From positions 11,440,259 through 11,504,258 of the forward strand of contig NC_054085.1 of the NCBI RefSeq assembly GCF_017562075.2: DNA of 64,000 nucleotides, given 5' to 3'. The notes beneath the pieces are model-generated. The model was not told the origin of the DNA and ran no database searches. It saw only the letters and a list, made by a program, of their open reading frames with translations. This stretch comes from Anopheles merus. Its lineage: Eukaryota; Arthropoda; Insecta; Diptera; Culicidae. The stretch's first letter is position 1, and every line of letters begins with the position of its first letter. The position numbers and the translations under genes were made by a program. Below, piece after piece: positions 52,401 through 64,000 of the stretch.

Positions 52401-55061
52401 GGCGCGGTGAAGAGTTTTTTGTCTGCCCGAAACACGTGGCAAATGGTAACAATCGCGCCATCAAGCCTGAATTGCTGGCACTGAGTGAAATCTTGAGACG
52501 AAGAACTCTTCTCGGATTTTTTTTTTTGTACATTCGTTTTGGCAAACTGGCTGGGTCGTTGATTTGTTTCGTTGGTTTGTTGCTGCTGCTGTCGCTTAAC
52601 ATTGCTTATTTTTACAAACTTTCCAAGCAAGCCTTTATCCTCCCCTTGAGAAGTCTGGCCCAACTTTGCCGTGGAATGTTTCCAAGCGATGGAGCTCCAA
52701 TATGCAGACGGGGTTTTCATAATTTCAAGCTTCACAGGCTCAAAGAACCAAACAGTTCAAGTCTCCCGTGGGATGATGGCGAAAGAAGAATGGCGCAACC
52801 AAAGTCGGAGGGATTATTTCAATTAGATTCAGCGAACGAAATGACAATGACAAATGGTTCCTGGGAGTTTTTCTTTGAAGTTTCACTAAATGCAAAACTA
52901 CTGTGCGCTTGTCAAAACATTGGTCTTCCTGCAGGAGGAAAAAGGGAGCAAAGGAGTTGTGTGGAGCAAATCATAAATCCCAACTTTCCTCCTTCAGCAA
53001 GTGGCTAGGTACAAGCTATCGGCTTTACTGTGGTCATCGGAGGACAAAGCCGTCCGACCGAGCAATCTATCTAAAGTACACATCGTTTGCAGGCTTTTCT
53101 TTGGCTTTGGTTGGGAAAGATATGCCTTTCATCATGGAACTTTTCCACGTCCGCAGCTCTTTTCCTTTCAACGGGAACTGTTTTGGGATGAAGTCTGGCA
53201 CAGCGTGACAATGTCGACGGCTACAAAATACCTGGAATAATTCCAACCCAGCCAGGGCGAGAAGGCTTTAAGATGTCCCGCAGGACTAGAGTTCTTACAG
53301 GGCAACACCAAATGAAAGAAATAAAACAACAATGCTTGATAATTTCGGACTGCGACGACGGTACTTCTGTTTCCCGCCGCACATTCTAACACACATTCCA
53401 CCCCAAAAGTTTTACACCAGAATCCCTCTTGCGTGTTTGGCAATGCGAAAAACGATCATTATCATTAGGTTAATGGATTTCGTATCTCCACCGAGCAAGG
53501 GCAAGCACACATCTTGGGCCGCAGCGAAGCAACTTCTTTGCCTTTGCCAACCCGGACAATCTCATTTGCGAAGGAACAATTGCTTGCAAGAATCATCTGA
53601 ATTGGATGAAGCAAGGCGAAGAATGCGCATTGCAGTAGACGCTTTCAAACGCTCCTATGCCCGGTAGCCACTAATTGATTGTTGATATCCCATCACCATC
53701 CCATCCCATTGCCTGCGATAATGATGATGTAGGTGAAGACATACATGCTCGTAGCTAAACGTTGGCAAAGACAAAACACACATCCATGGGAACAGTACCC
53801 TTTAGAAAGAGAGTGAGAGGTGTTTGACGCAATGAAGGCCAACGAAGCAACGAGCTCCCCAAAAAAAGTAGTTGCCTTTCGGGGAGGTTAAACTAGCACA
53901 CCGTTTTGCTCACAACAATCACTCTCAAATCGTGTTGCGTACAGCGACGTTGTACTTTTGCTCTTGCTGAAGGGTACTCCTTCTCTGCTCGTCGATTTCC
54001 TTACACCCGGTTGAAAAGGTTAACGCAAACACCTTTCGCTCCGGTAGTTGGTTTTTATTTCCTCGTGATCGACGTGATTCTTCCGTTCCAAGAGACGAGA
54101 TCGCTTACCCGTGATACCACGACGATCAACTGCTGCAGAGCGCCGAAGTACGCTATCGGAGCGTTGATCAGCGTTACAGATAAGCGTGAAGCATGATTGA
54201 TGAAGGGCACCATGAACCGGGAGGAAGGTAACCCTAACAACCCCTATGAGCCAGGTTCGTCGCCTGCTGAAGACGATTCCATAAATCGCTCCTTCGAGCA
54301 AGCTTTGATCCTAACCCGCCCGACCGTCAGCCCGATTATTGGTCCCCATTGCGCAGTCGCACTGATCCGCACAAGGTCACTGTACCACAGCAACAGCAAA
54401 TCGTGAAATTGTACAGGTGAAGTCTGCGGCGCCTCTTTTAAGTACCGAAAACAGCCACCCGCCGGTACCGACCAAGATTGGTGCAATTTTGACGAGCGCG
54501 CCGAGCTGAGTAATATGCCACACAATAAGCAAACGGATGATTGATCTGGAAGATGGCATATCTGTGCGGCTCGCTGTGATCGCAGAGCATTGGAAAATCC
54601 AGAACTTATGCAAAACAGCAGAGAATTGAACGGGAAGGAGGATTACACACCAAATGATCATCCTTTGCGGCAAAAGTGAGCGTTTTGGTTCGTGTTTGAA
54701 AGGGAACGACACTGACCGACCTTCGGCAAGACGACAGTTTGGAAAGAATTCAACGCGCGATGACATCATCGAAGACACGAACCGCCAAGAGATATTTTGC
54801 GATTGATGATAATTGTGCGCTTCACGAAACAAACACCAAAACGCTTCAAAACCCTAACGGCAAAAGGGTTACGCGAAGGGAGCTCTCCGTTCATTAAAAG
54901 TAATGCCTATGTTCGCAGCATCCTTGCGCAATTTGTTTCCTGTCTAGGCCCGGCCGGGCCAGCCAGGGCCCTGCGTGCCTTAATTAATTCCTGCCCCAGA
55001 GGAGGGCAGATCTTCATTCGCCCAAATTGCTCGAATTGTTTCCTGTTAAACTATTGAGCGA

Positions 55062-55081
55062 ACGCGCGCGCGCGCGCACGC
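55062..55081. repeat. Alternating CG dinucleotide run
   Basis: Alternating purine-pyrimidine sequence made almost entirely of CG steps, a classic Z-DNA-prone composition, in a locally GC-rich block. CpG runs of this length are uncommon outside unmethylated insect-type genomes. Confidence 0.85.
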
Positions 55082-55633
55082 TTGCGTCTAATGATTCCGT
55101 CGTTCGCGGCATCATTACACGGCCTTAAGGTCTCGGTCCGGCTCATCCCGCGTCACGAGCTGCGAGCTAATGATATCAATAGTTGACCCGTCAGCGAAAT
55201 GGATCTTTACATCGGCTATAGAAACGACCCCAAACGACCTGACCCCGTGTGCTGCCGACGCCACCGTACCGACGTTCGTTAGCGAGCATGAAATTCAAGG
55301 CACTCCTTCGCGCGCACCCGGCAGCTCCGCGGCTTCGAGGTTTAATTTCACGAATCTTCGCATGCTGACTGATGATCGGTTTTTGTTTGAAAATTGAAAA
55401 GCGTAGCATCAAATCAATCAGCTCACAAAGTACGGCTGTAGCCCAAATATGGGCTCTCTGAAGGGGGTGGAGGAGTCAAACAGTGTTTCCGGCGCTTCCT
55501 GAAATCGATTATTAACGTACCTAACCTTGAGCCGGGCGATGTTGTTGCGCTAGCCGTACGAAAACGGGGCTTTGCATAATAGCAGACACGGGTTTTGTGC
55601 TGTGCGGTTTGTGTAACATATTGGTTGGCTTCG

Positions 55634-55671
55634 TGATGCTTACCTGGAAAAGGGGAGAGTAGAGAGAAAAC
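55634..55671 (-). promoter_or_regulatory. Recursive-splice (ratchet) site, zero-length exon
   Basis: Seen on the minus strand: a nearly pure pyrimidine tract of about 24 bases (one A) ends CCAG at 55644 and is immediately followed by GTAAGC. The acceptor and donor abut with no exon between them, at 55644/55643. Known: in Drosophila, long introns of neuronal genes are removed stepwise at sites of the form polypyrimidine-CAG|GTAAGT; the ratchet regenerates a 5' splice site. The site lies on the gene strand, upstream of the candidate start exon, in the place where a long 5' intron would run if the leader is near 63 kb. Inference: a ratchet point of that intron. A plain donor of an unseen exon remains possible. 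Confidence 0.6.
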
Positions 55672-56668
55672 GAAATGGAATCAATAAACGTAAACAATAT
55701 TATGAACGCTTGTCATATTATAACTACGAAATGTTATGATAAATTGTATTTTTAGACTTAATTATGTTGTTTATTTCTCGCATGGCAACCGGTTTGGCAC
55801 AGTTCTGTTCACATCCTGGTTCACTGTTTAGAATTGCTCATTCCCATTAGCTATGCAGATTTAGCAATGCGTCTACACACACACACCATACCTTTTCTAA
55901 CGAGCATTACCGGATGCATCTCCATTTAAATACCCCCAGTTTCCGGGGCGGAGGTCAACGGCCTGCCCGAGAAAAAGGGTCACCCAGTCGGCTGTCAATG
56001 CGTCAATCATCGTCAACGCCATCATTTCCATCACAGAGTAATCAGAATGGCCACAGACACAGGCAACATACCGACTTCCGGGATTCAGATTTCCTGCCCC
56101 AATGCCCCATTCCACGCAAGCCACAGACCAAAACGAGGGATGCAATTTATTCATGATTCGTACACATCAATGAAATTTATTTCACGCCCATAAGCCACAA
56201 TCATGTCGCCGGAATGGGTGTGTGTTGCCAACTGCACTGACCAAAAGGGTGACATTGGTGATGGAAGAAGCATAGGGAGGAGGATGTTAAATTTAACGGC
56301 TGTATTTTGTACTTGCCGAAGAATAGGAGAATGAAGGAGTTTCTTGTTTCGATATTGCAAAAGTGAACCATTCGCTTCGATTGGGGAAAGGTTTTATTGA
56401 CAGTGGCTCAATGAAATTGATGGTTTAGCTGCATCAGATGACTACGGTTTCGGGTTTTCCGGCGAATTTAACACTATGCATGACGTAGAAACATGAAATA
56501 GCATTTCATATACAATTTTCGAATTACAACCTGTCAAATTCATGGTAACAATCACACTTTGAATAGCAGTAAAGAGTAGATAAACTATTAAATGCAATGG
56601 TAATATCATATTCTCCAAAACAAAAGGTTAACAGACTTAATTGGTCCACTTGAAGAAAAAAACATCTT

Positions 56669-56708
56669 ATACAACTACTCCAAAGTTGTTTTAGTTATTG
56701 CGCCAAAA

Positions 56709-56739
<31 letters not shown>

Positions 56740-56758
56740 AAGAATACAACTACTCCAA
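56669..56758 (+). mobile_element. Extremely truncated retroelement insertion with (GAA)n tail and 15-bp target duplication
   Basis: Seen: the 15-mer ATACAACTACTCCAA is present at 56669-56683 and again at 56744-56758. Between the copies are 60 bp: about 25 bp ending TTGCGCCAAAAT, then a run of about 11 AAG units. This is the mark of target-primed reverse transcription: direct target duplication, only the last bases of the element, and a simple-repeat 3' tail. The pre-tail text GCGCC..ATAAG is shared with the element at 18101-18231 and close to the SINE end at 25576. What looks like a plain GAA microsatellite is therefore a retroelement tail. Confidence 0.78.
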
Positions 56759-59700
56759 TCCAGATTTGTCTAACCATTGTGTTCGAGAATTGAGTAGCTT
56801 TGGTTATTTTACCAATTTTCCAAAAAAAAGTCCTTGAAAAACTCTTATATTCAATTAAGATAGCAGACAAACCCAATACAGCATTAAATAAGAAAATACA
56901 CAAAATTGTACAACCGACAAGAGAGACTCTCTAATCTCTAGTGTATATCTGATAGTGTCCAAACAACAAGAAAGACAGTGTGGGACAACATGCATAGATT
57001 AACTTTTTAATATTATTCAACCATGAAAAAGGTTCTCAGCGATTATCTGGGAAAATAAAATGAGAGCTTTTGAACTGCTAGAATACGTATCCACGTCCTT
57101 TTTGATCAAAAGGATGATATCAACAAAGCCCCAAAATAATTACAAATTTGCCCTGGATTTGAGTGGTTTGGTCTTTTTTAGTGTCCAGACCGATGTCCTT
57201 GAAGCAACTGTGTGTAAGTCTTGTGTGACAAGGCAATTTAGAAATGATATTTCATGTTAGGTTGGAATCACCATGTAGAACAATACATCATGCTGACCTC
57301 ACTAACAGCGTAGCAAACATTTAACGTAAACACACAATAAAGTCATTTTGTCCTACAATGTTACACTTTTAGATCGTGTGTTAAAATAAAACAAACGATA
57401 AATCATCCACCAAGAACATTCACAACACGGAAACTATCGCAAACAGTAATCATTTACTGGGCTCATGCTATTTTAAACTTCTCCTTGACCTACGAACCGC
57501 GACACAATATTCCTTTCCAAAGCACCCACAAAATTGAACGTCGTCATCGCCTTAAGGCACTTACACTTTGCACCATTCAAATAGAGCAGGATAAAGTATT
57601 TATCATTTGTTTTGATTATGTTACAATATATTATGCAAATTCATCGCCTCCATCACCATCTCCGAGTGAAAACCACAACTCGTGGGAATTACAAGAAATG
57701 TCCGATACTCACACACACACAACGTAACTACCGCTGTTGACCTTTGCTAAGGGAAACGAAAATTACCTGTGTAAAGCAACAGCAACGGTTGACACTTTTA
57801 TTCCGGTTTTATGCAAATGACCAACACCATTTGCACTGGTAGTTGGTCGAACCGTGTTTTGTTGCTGTTACTTTTCCCTCTCTTTTTTTGTTTCCTCAAC
57901 CAAACGCCAACACTGACGGACGACAAGGGGCGATGACAATTTGGACGAGTACCGAACAACAGTAGCAAAAAAAAACGGAGCTGTTAACCAACCGTCAGTA
58001 TCTCCCTGTGCTCGGACTTTACAGGACTTTGCGGACCAAATTACTAGCCACTCAAGTGCACACAGCCCAGGATCGGTGGGCGGTTAGAGTGTGTAAGTTA
58101 TCCTGGAATAGGAGATTTTCACCATGTACAGGCTTCACTCGATCCAGGCCCTCCAGTGCCAATCTCAATTGAAGTGTAGTGCTCCCATCGACGCTGGGTT
58201 GGAGTATCAATTTCAATTAAAAATAGAACACGTCCGTCCTGCCGTCCCTGCTATTCTACGCCGTCAATGACTAACTTCAATCCAACAAATTGACACCTGT
58301 ACCTGTTAGCACAGCAACCACACACATACACAGCAATGGTATTTTGGGGTTGTTTTACCCTCAACTCTCTCGCTGGGTGCTCTTCCGTGTACTTCCGTTG
58401 GATTTTGCCATCACGTGCTCCTTTTTCATCCATTTAAATTGAACAACAAAGCTAGTCATCCCTCGCTTTTTTTTTGGTTTGGAAAAGAAAGAAGAACGAG
58501 GAAACAAAAGTCCTTCCTCGCTGCTCCAAATGGGGCCCATTGTGTGAGCTAACCAACAAACGGGAACCCCTCGGTTGAAATGGAAAGGACCTTCTGCTAG
58601 TAAAATTTAACGATAGAAAACTTTCACTTGCCGCGTGACCCTTGCGTGACATTTTCAAACCCAGCCCGGCGCACACGGAAGCCGGAGCCACGGCACGGAA
58701 CAGGAGAAAGAGTCGGCTCATTGTTTCTTGCGATGTGGCATAATTTAATGAATTCATATCGTATCACCGAGCACCATCGTGTTGAAACGCACCACTGTCT
58801 GTTCCGCTGTTAATTAAATATGATGTTTACAAATTCACTGTTGCTCTTGACGCAAAAGCCCTTGAGATCCGTGTTACGTGTCCGTCGAAGCTTAAATACA
58901 GTGAAAAGTTTCTGGACGAGATGTGCGTCAAAAAGGCCACCGAAGTAATTTCCTTCGCAGACTAAACATCCTAAGGCGCTTGCCACAGATCTTCTGCAGA
59001 CAGCACTCGATGCGACACTTCGAAACAGACAAACTCCGTTGCTTGTATGAAATTGAATTTCCGACAATTTAATGATCCTAATAGAGATTTATGGACACAC
59101 ACACGGCGGTCGTTTGCCGTCGGTCCGAGGTTTATTGCACCGTGACCGTGGGTTAGGTATTTCACACAAAAAAATAAGACCGTCCCAAGAGAACGACCTT
59201 TTGGAAAACTACAACTCTACACCACTCCACTCCAACTCCAAAGCTGAGTAGACTGCTTTCTTTTCAGCTTTCTTCGGATTTTTTTAAACGATGGATGGTC
59301 TTTGTACCTGCTCTTCTAAAGGTTCTCGGTGATAAGATTACAGAGGCGTCAATGTGAAGTACATCCCAGGAACTAAAGAAAAAACTCTCCTTTGATGTCT
59401 TCTCAAGGGTAAGTTTTAGTAGAAGAAGAACAAAAAACCCTTTTCTTTCTTCAAAACCATTTGCGGTGGATTAGTAACATGTGTGAAAGTTGATTGGGGA
59501 ATAGCTTTAACATAATGCTTCCTTCAGAATTCGATTCAATGCTCAATGTCTTTGGAAATAGTCGCAAGCACCTTCTTTCTCAGGAAGTCCACCAAGAAGT
59601 TCCGTTTTCCGGCTCTCGTACGCCAAATGTAAAAAAAATTAAAATTATAGACCAAAGAAAACATGTACCATACTAATTTACATTTACATTTTACCAACAA

Positions 59701-62700
59701 AACATAACAATCATCCATTCAATTCGTTGTTCACCTCTCTGGCTCTACTCTTACATCCAACCCCAAACCACTCCATGGAACACACCTGTCTTCTCTTGTT
59801 TCCCATTTCCTGTACAAAAACACAATCGTTCCGCACGCAAAAACCAAACTCCCAACCGATCCACCATGTACAATGCTCCGTGTGCGTATTTCACTAATTA
59901 TGCTAAGACCATCGTTAGGCATGCTGGAAAAAATACCATCCTAAGCCTATTGTGCGATTCCTTCAATTCTAATTTTCCACATTAGCAACTGCGTGGGGAG
60001 AGGTGCCCTAATGCCACACCGCGTTGCGAAGGCTACCTCCACCAACGGCCCTGTCAGTTTGGCAGCCGCCACGAACAACTCGTACTTGCTGTCTTCGACA
60101 TAATTAATTAACCCCACGAGAGCAGTTCGGCGGGGCAAAAGCTTGCCGTACCGCGCTAGAAAAGAAAGCAGACAAAATATGCGCACGGACAACATCTTGC
60201 AGCAACACTCGTGGAATGCTGCTTAAGAAGAAGAACAGGCCTGGAATAATGCTGCCTTTTTCTTTTCAAATAGGCATAGTTTCCACTTTTTCTTTCCACT
60301 TCAAACACGACTCAGGGCACACGGCCTCTTCTGAACTCCGGACGCCGGGTTACGACGCTGGGCTAATGATTTGACGAAACCATGCTTTCGCATAATCTCC
60401 GTACCATTGATGATAATGGAGCCACGGTTTCGAGAATGCGAGCAGCAGTTCCTTGTAAGCTGTAATCCCTTTCCCAACTCGCGACTAGATCCGCAACCGC
60501 TGGTACCGGCTGGCATAAGGAAGCAGCTTACTTTTTGATGTTTTAAGTATGTCCGGATCATCCGGGAACATGTGCCATCTTCTTCCCATTAAATAGCACA
60601 AAGAAATGGTGATACAGAGCAGAAGGATTGTTTTCACTAAATAAGAAAGGTCTTGAGCGCACTCCATTCTACTTCCGCAGCCATGATAAACAATACCAGC
60701 TAATCATTCTCGGCTTTCACGCATCGAACTCCATCCAAAATGAACTATGCTCAAGCCCGGCGATACGTCTCGTGAAGTTTATCGTCATTGGCAGCAAAAC
60801 AAACAACTTTATCATTTGCGGGCTAACACCGATTCGCAAAAGCTCGCATCTTCAGCGGTCCTTAACGAACATCGTCACGATGTAAACCACCATTAGGCTT
60901 CCACAAGCTGAGGGAAGAAGACAGTGTCAACGTATCGTCTTACACATTAGTCACGCTTCGCCAGCCACATCAAACGAGTTCATCAATCCACCTCGCTGGT
61001 CACCCAAGATCAAATGGGCAATCTCATTTCGCGACCCACCGAGCCATGAGAAAACTCGGCACCCTCCCGCATGTTTTGGCACACAGACGGGAAACATTAC
61101 CATCGATTTGCTCGCACCACACACACACACGATGGGATGGGATGTGTTGAAGTTGCGCCGGGCAGATCACTTTTACAGCGCCAAATTGCGTCATCAAGTG
61201 GCGATTACATTAGGCTGATTAAAAGTGGCCCTGAACGTGCACCCTGTTAGTCCGCTTGACGCAAAAGATTGATATTATAACGTTCATCCATTCAACGAAG
61301 ACTGGTATAACTCAATTACCAAAGTTGTTGGGACAATCTTCAAGAGTCGATTTAAGCCAAAAGAAATATTTGTGAACTCCTTCCAAAAAGTCTGAGTTAC
61401 GTGTCACCGAAGGATCCTACTTATTAGCATAATACTTCATTTATTAACCCCAAACAGATATCATCATAGTAGCCCTATATGATACGGCTATAATCAAAGT
61501 TTCGTCACAGTCTCAATAATCTGTTCTACACCTTGAATTTGTAACCTTTCGACAAGACACGGAAGACATGCTCTGCCTTCTAAAACAGCTCGCCCTATTT
61601 AGAAGACAGTATTCCACCTCCAAAAAGGCACATTAATACATCTACCACACTCCAGGCCTATCTCATACCATCGCAGACGACGTGTTTATCAACAGCATCT
61701 ACACGCGGTACCGGCGGGAACGATGATGCCTTACACTTCTCCGGCACTACTCGGTCTGATTTTTCCGCGTGAATGGGCCTTGGCTTCGAGAACGTGCTGC
61801 GCAATAAATAGGCCACAACTGAGGGCGATGCGGGCGAGATGTCTACCCGGCACAGGCGAAACGAGATATTAGACGACGATAGCATGTCTTGCCAACATTA
61901 ACCCAGAAAAACATGCCCAAAAATCTCTCCACACACATACACTCATTTTCACAAGCTACGTGAGCCATGAGGCAAATGATAATGATCCTGATGATAGCAC
62001 AGAAACAGGTTCATAGATATCGCGTTTCAGAAGCTTGCAGGAGGTTGAATTAACGGAGGTTCTCTGCTGTCAATCATTTGCAGCGAAGTAAGCGCTGCTA
62101 CTTGAGGGAAGGTTTTTGTGGGTGAACATTTTGACATTTCCCAAAGTCATGAAATGGATGTTACGAAAGAAGAAAGATCCCCCCTTACGAGAGTTATCTC
62201 GCGTAGACCGTCCACACTCAGTTTTATGCTCCAAGGACAGGCAATCACTCTCACTCTCCCAGTTATTCTATTTTTGAGATGATGAGATATTAAACGACTC
62301 TCCATGTCTCCTGTACTGCGAGATGATGTTCAACAAACATTGGCATGATGCTGCTACTCTGCCTTGTGTACAGGAATTTCCCTCTTAAGAGAATAATCTT
62401 TAAGGTACGACGACATCAATAACGTCAACGCATTACATCTTGCCTTGAGGGAATCGTTCAAGGTCCAATATGTCCAAGATGTCCTTGCGGAGCGCGCCAC
62501 TTTCCGATCGACAGAGAGAGAGAGCACAACACGAATAACAACTCCGACCGAACAGCGGGAAAAGAAAACAACAACACCAAACAGCACTCCCAGGGAAAGC
62601 CCCATCATCGGGGGGGGTCACCCTCTATTTCCACGCGATACTCATCGGCGATGACTCATAGGTCGGTAGGTCGCCATCACCTCATATACCTTGTGTTATT

Positions 62701-62969
62701 TTTACGATGTTCGCCTTCTCGCGCCTTCTGCTCCACCAGCCGCATACAGCACAGCAGGTCGGAAGTGGGTTTGCCAATATAAGCTCGGACTACACACCTG
62801 GAACTTGCCCTGGATGACACTGATTCTACACTAGCACGGCACACAACGGACACGTCGTGACACACTGTTCGCTTTTCGCAAGCGGTTTTGGAGCGCAAAA
62901 AAGGGTTACACACAGCAATAAAAAGAACTGGGCAAACTGTCAATTTAATGCCTGGAGTGGTTCCAAAAA

Positions 62970-62987
62970 ACACACACACACACACAC
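62970..62987. repeat. (CA)n microsatellite
   Basis: A perfect run of nine CA units directly after an A6 run. Confidence 0.9.
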
Positions 62988-63106
62988 TCACAAAACTTCA
63001 CATTTACCACTATCCTATTTCGGGGCTTTTCACTACACTTTACCGTCACTGAACGGGGACGCTTCCCTCGCAAAAAAACACCGTGTGACCCGGTCTCTTA
63101 ACTCAC

Positions 63107-63519
63107 AATTTAGACACGCCACATATTTCCCGATAGTCCGGGCGAACACACGGCGATACGCACTTGTCAAGCATACTCTGTGTGTATGTCTCTCTCTCTT
63201 TCATTTCCCTATTTCCACTGGAAGGTATAGCTTTTCCACCCGCTCGGTATTGTTGTTGTTTTGGGGCGACGTTGGTGCTCGCGCAACTTTTCGTACCGTA
63301 GTGCGACCACCGTCTGCCGGGCCCGCTGCTCTATCCTGGCGGATCGAATTCGTACACTCGGTAGCACGAGGGCTGGTGATGATTCATCCCTGCAACATCG
63401 CGGCCCGCAAGGAAACCCCGAGCACATTAGCGCGCGTGTCCCCCAACAGCCCTCCAACCCACCCCGCGCACACTCACACTCTCAGAAGGGCTGATACCTC
63501 GTCAGCTGGATCAAACTGA
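63107..63519 (-). promoter_or_regulatory. Candidate distal promoter (GAGA + Inr-like) and non-coding leader exon
   Basis: Seen on the minus strand: GAGAGAG directly followed by TCAGTT (63519-63514), which fits the insect initiator TCAGTY, in a GC-richer stretch with further GA repeats. About 410 nt downstream there is a donor, AATT|GTGAGTTAAG, after 63107. Frames in between contain short upstream ATGs and stops, so the exon would be leader. It lies on the same strand as the gene and to the right of the ratchet site, consistent with a first exon of that transcript. No downstream promoter element was seen at the usual spacing. Transcript evidence is needed; other start sites could exist beyond the window. 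Confidence 0.3.
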
Positions 63520-64000
63520 CTCTCTCCGCCGTGGGCTCATGCCTTTTCCATCGCATGCTCAGTTGTCGAGCCACTTTACGCTCGAAAATTTCACCCATAA
63601 ACTCTCGCTCTCTCACACACAGCAACACAGCATGCGGCGAGGGAAAACTCATGCAGCGAGTAAAATGGTAAAGGAAAAACCCTCTGCTTGTGGACGGGAA
63701 TCGGCGTGTTGCCTGGACGGGGACGTGGAAGGCGACGGTCGCATCGATGTCCTATGCTCTCGGGAGGAAATCTCGGAGAGATGGAAGATTTTCTTGCAGT
63801 TTGTTTTGCCTGCGGCAATAATACTGCTACTGTTGTTCAAGTTTTTCCCAATTTTTCACACCGAAACGCTTACATCAAAGCTTATAATGGCGCACAGCGT
63901 TACATTTGCTCGAATTAAAACACTTCTGGACACGAATATTTCATCTCAAAACACTATCTGACACGATACAAACACGAGGATTCTTTGGCGGATTCGGATA
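63520..64000. other. Right edge; no supported gene
   Basis: A plus-strand frame of 140 codons starting with ATG at 63539 contains a hydrophobic stretch but has no splice or homology support. It overlaps an open frame on the other strand and is most likely chance in GC-richer upstream sequence. Confidence 0.5.

Larger units (their letters stand above)
40071..55642 (-). other. 5' flank or 5' intron, proximal 15.6 kb; no supported gene
   Basis: If the transcript starts further right, this is intron. It holds (ATC)n at 41326-41347, an alternating GC run at 42105-42117, oppositely oriented CT and GA tracts at 45734-45757 and 46069-46103, (CA)n at 45966-45984 and 46405-46423, AT-rich stretches at 41380-41500, 43900-44250 and 48330-49080, and a GC-richer, possibly conserved block at 42060-42800. 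Several open frames (for example 52397-53008 plus) are treated as findings. Confidence 0.6.
55672..63106 (-). other. Distal 5' intron candidate; no firmly supported gene
   Basis: AT-rich from 56400 to 57480 and from 61260 to 61660, with GC-richer, more gene-like composition at 59700-60900 and 61660-61890. Minus-strand open frames with plausible splice sites at 59947-60667 and 61669-61818 are described as findings. (CA)n lies at 62970-62987 and a GA run near 62513-62524. Confidence 0.55.

Noticed and set aside
54020..54832. Overlapping hydrophobic minus-strand open frames resembling a membrane receptor
   Set aside because: Two frames alternate without a consistent set of splice sites, no receptor motif is visible, and the plus strand is open as well. 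Treated as composition effects.

Overview
The window looks like part of an insect chromosome, most likely an anopheline mosquito. The support is one interrupted neuron-style gene with very long introns, roughly balanced base composition with AT-rich islands, many (CA)n/(GA)n/(ATC)n microsatellites, and a tRNA-derived SINE whose head resembles the SINE200 family of Anopheles as I remember it. No bacterial-type operon, rRNA, tRNA gene or CRISPR array was seen. The species call is an inference; it needs a database search.

The readable gene is on the minus strand and runs from high to low coordinates. Three exons at the left end (3144-3516, 1079-3079 and 1-88) are certain: canonical splice sites join them and all phases agree (0/1, 1/1, 1/-). 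Two upstream exons too short for an ORF list were found by reading splice sites: 126 nt at 11137-11262 and a 42-nt microexon at 14715-14756. Both are phase 0 at both ends and fully open. A further exon at 40005-40070 ends in phase 0 at a strong donor and supplies a candidate start codon. Joined, these give about 898 codons, still open at the left edge of the window. The product is a long, mostly disordered, Ser/Thr/Pro/Gly-rich protein with acidic patches, Cys/Asp/Ser motifs and short conserved-looking peptides. I do not recognise the family; it reads like a phosphoregulated cytoplasmic scaffold or a cytoplasmic tail, but that is only an impression.

Layout: 1-3516 is the dense coding end. 3517-14714 is intron with two small exons and one MITE with TA target duplications (13888-14180). 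14757-40004 is a 25-kb intron holding a truncated retroelement with a 13-bp target duplication (18101-18231), a SINE (25576-25766), a degenerate SINE relic (34085-34215) and a TATA-plus-donor arrangement near 28932-29050 that could be an internal promoter. 40071-64000 is probably 5' intron of the same gene. It carries a textbook-like recursive-splice (ratchet) site at 55643/55644, another tiny retroelement insertion with a 15-bp target duplication (56669-56758), and a GAGA/Inr-like stretch with a donor at 63107-63517 that may be the distal leader exon.

Most of the window is therefore non-coding intron. Several other open frames look protein-like but are not proven; they are given as findings with the test that would decide them.
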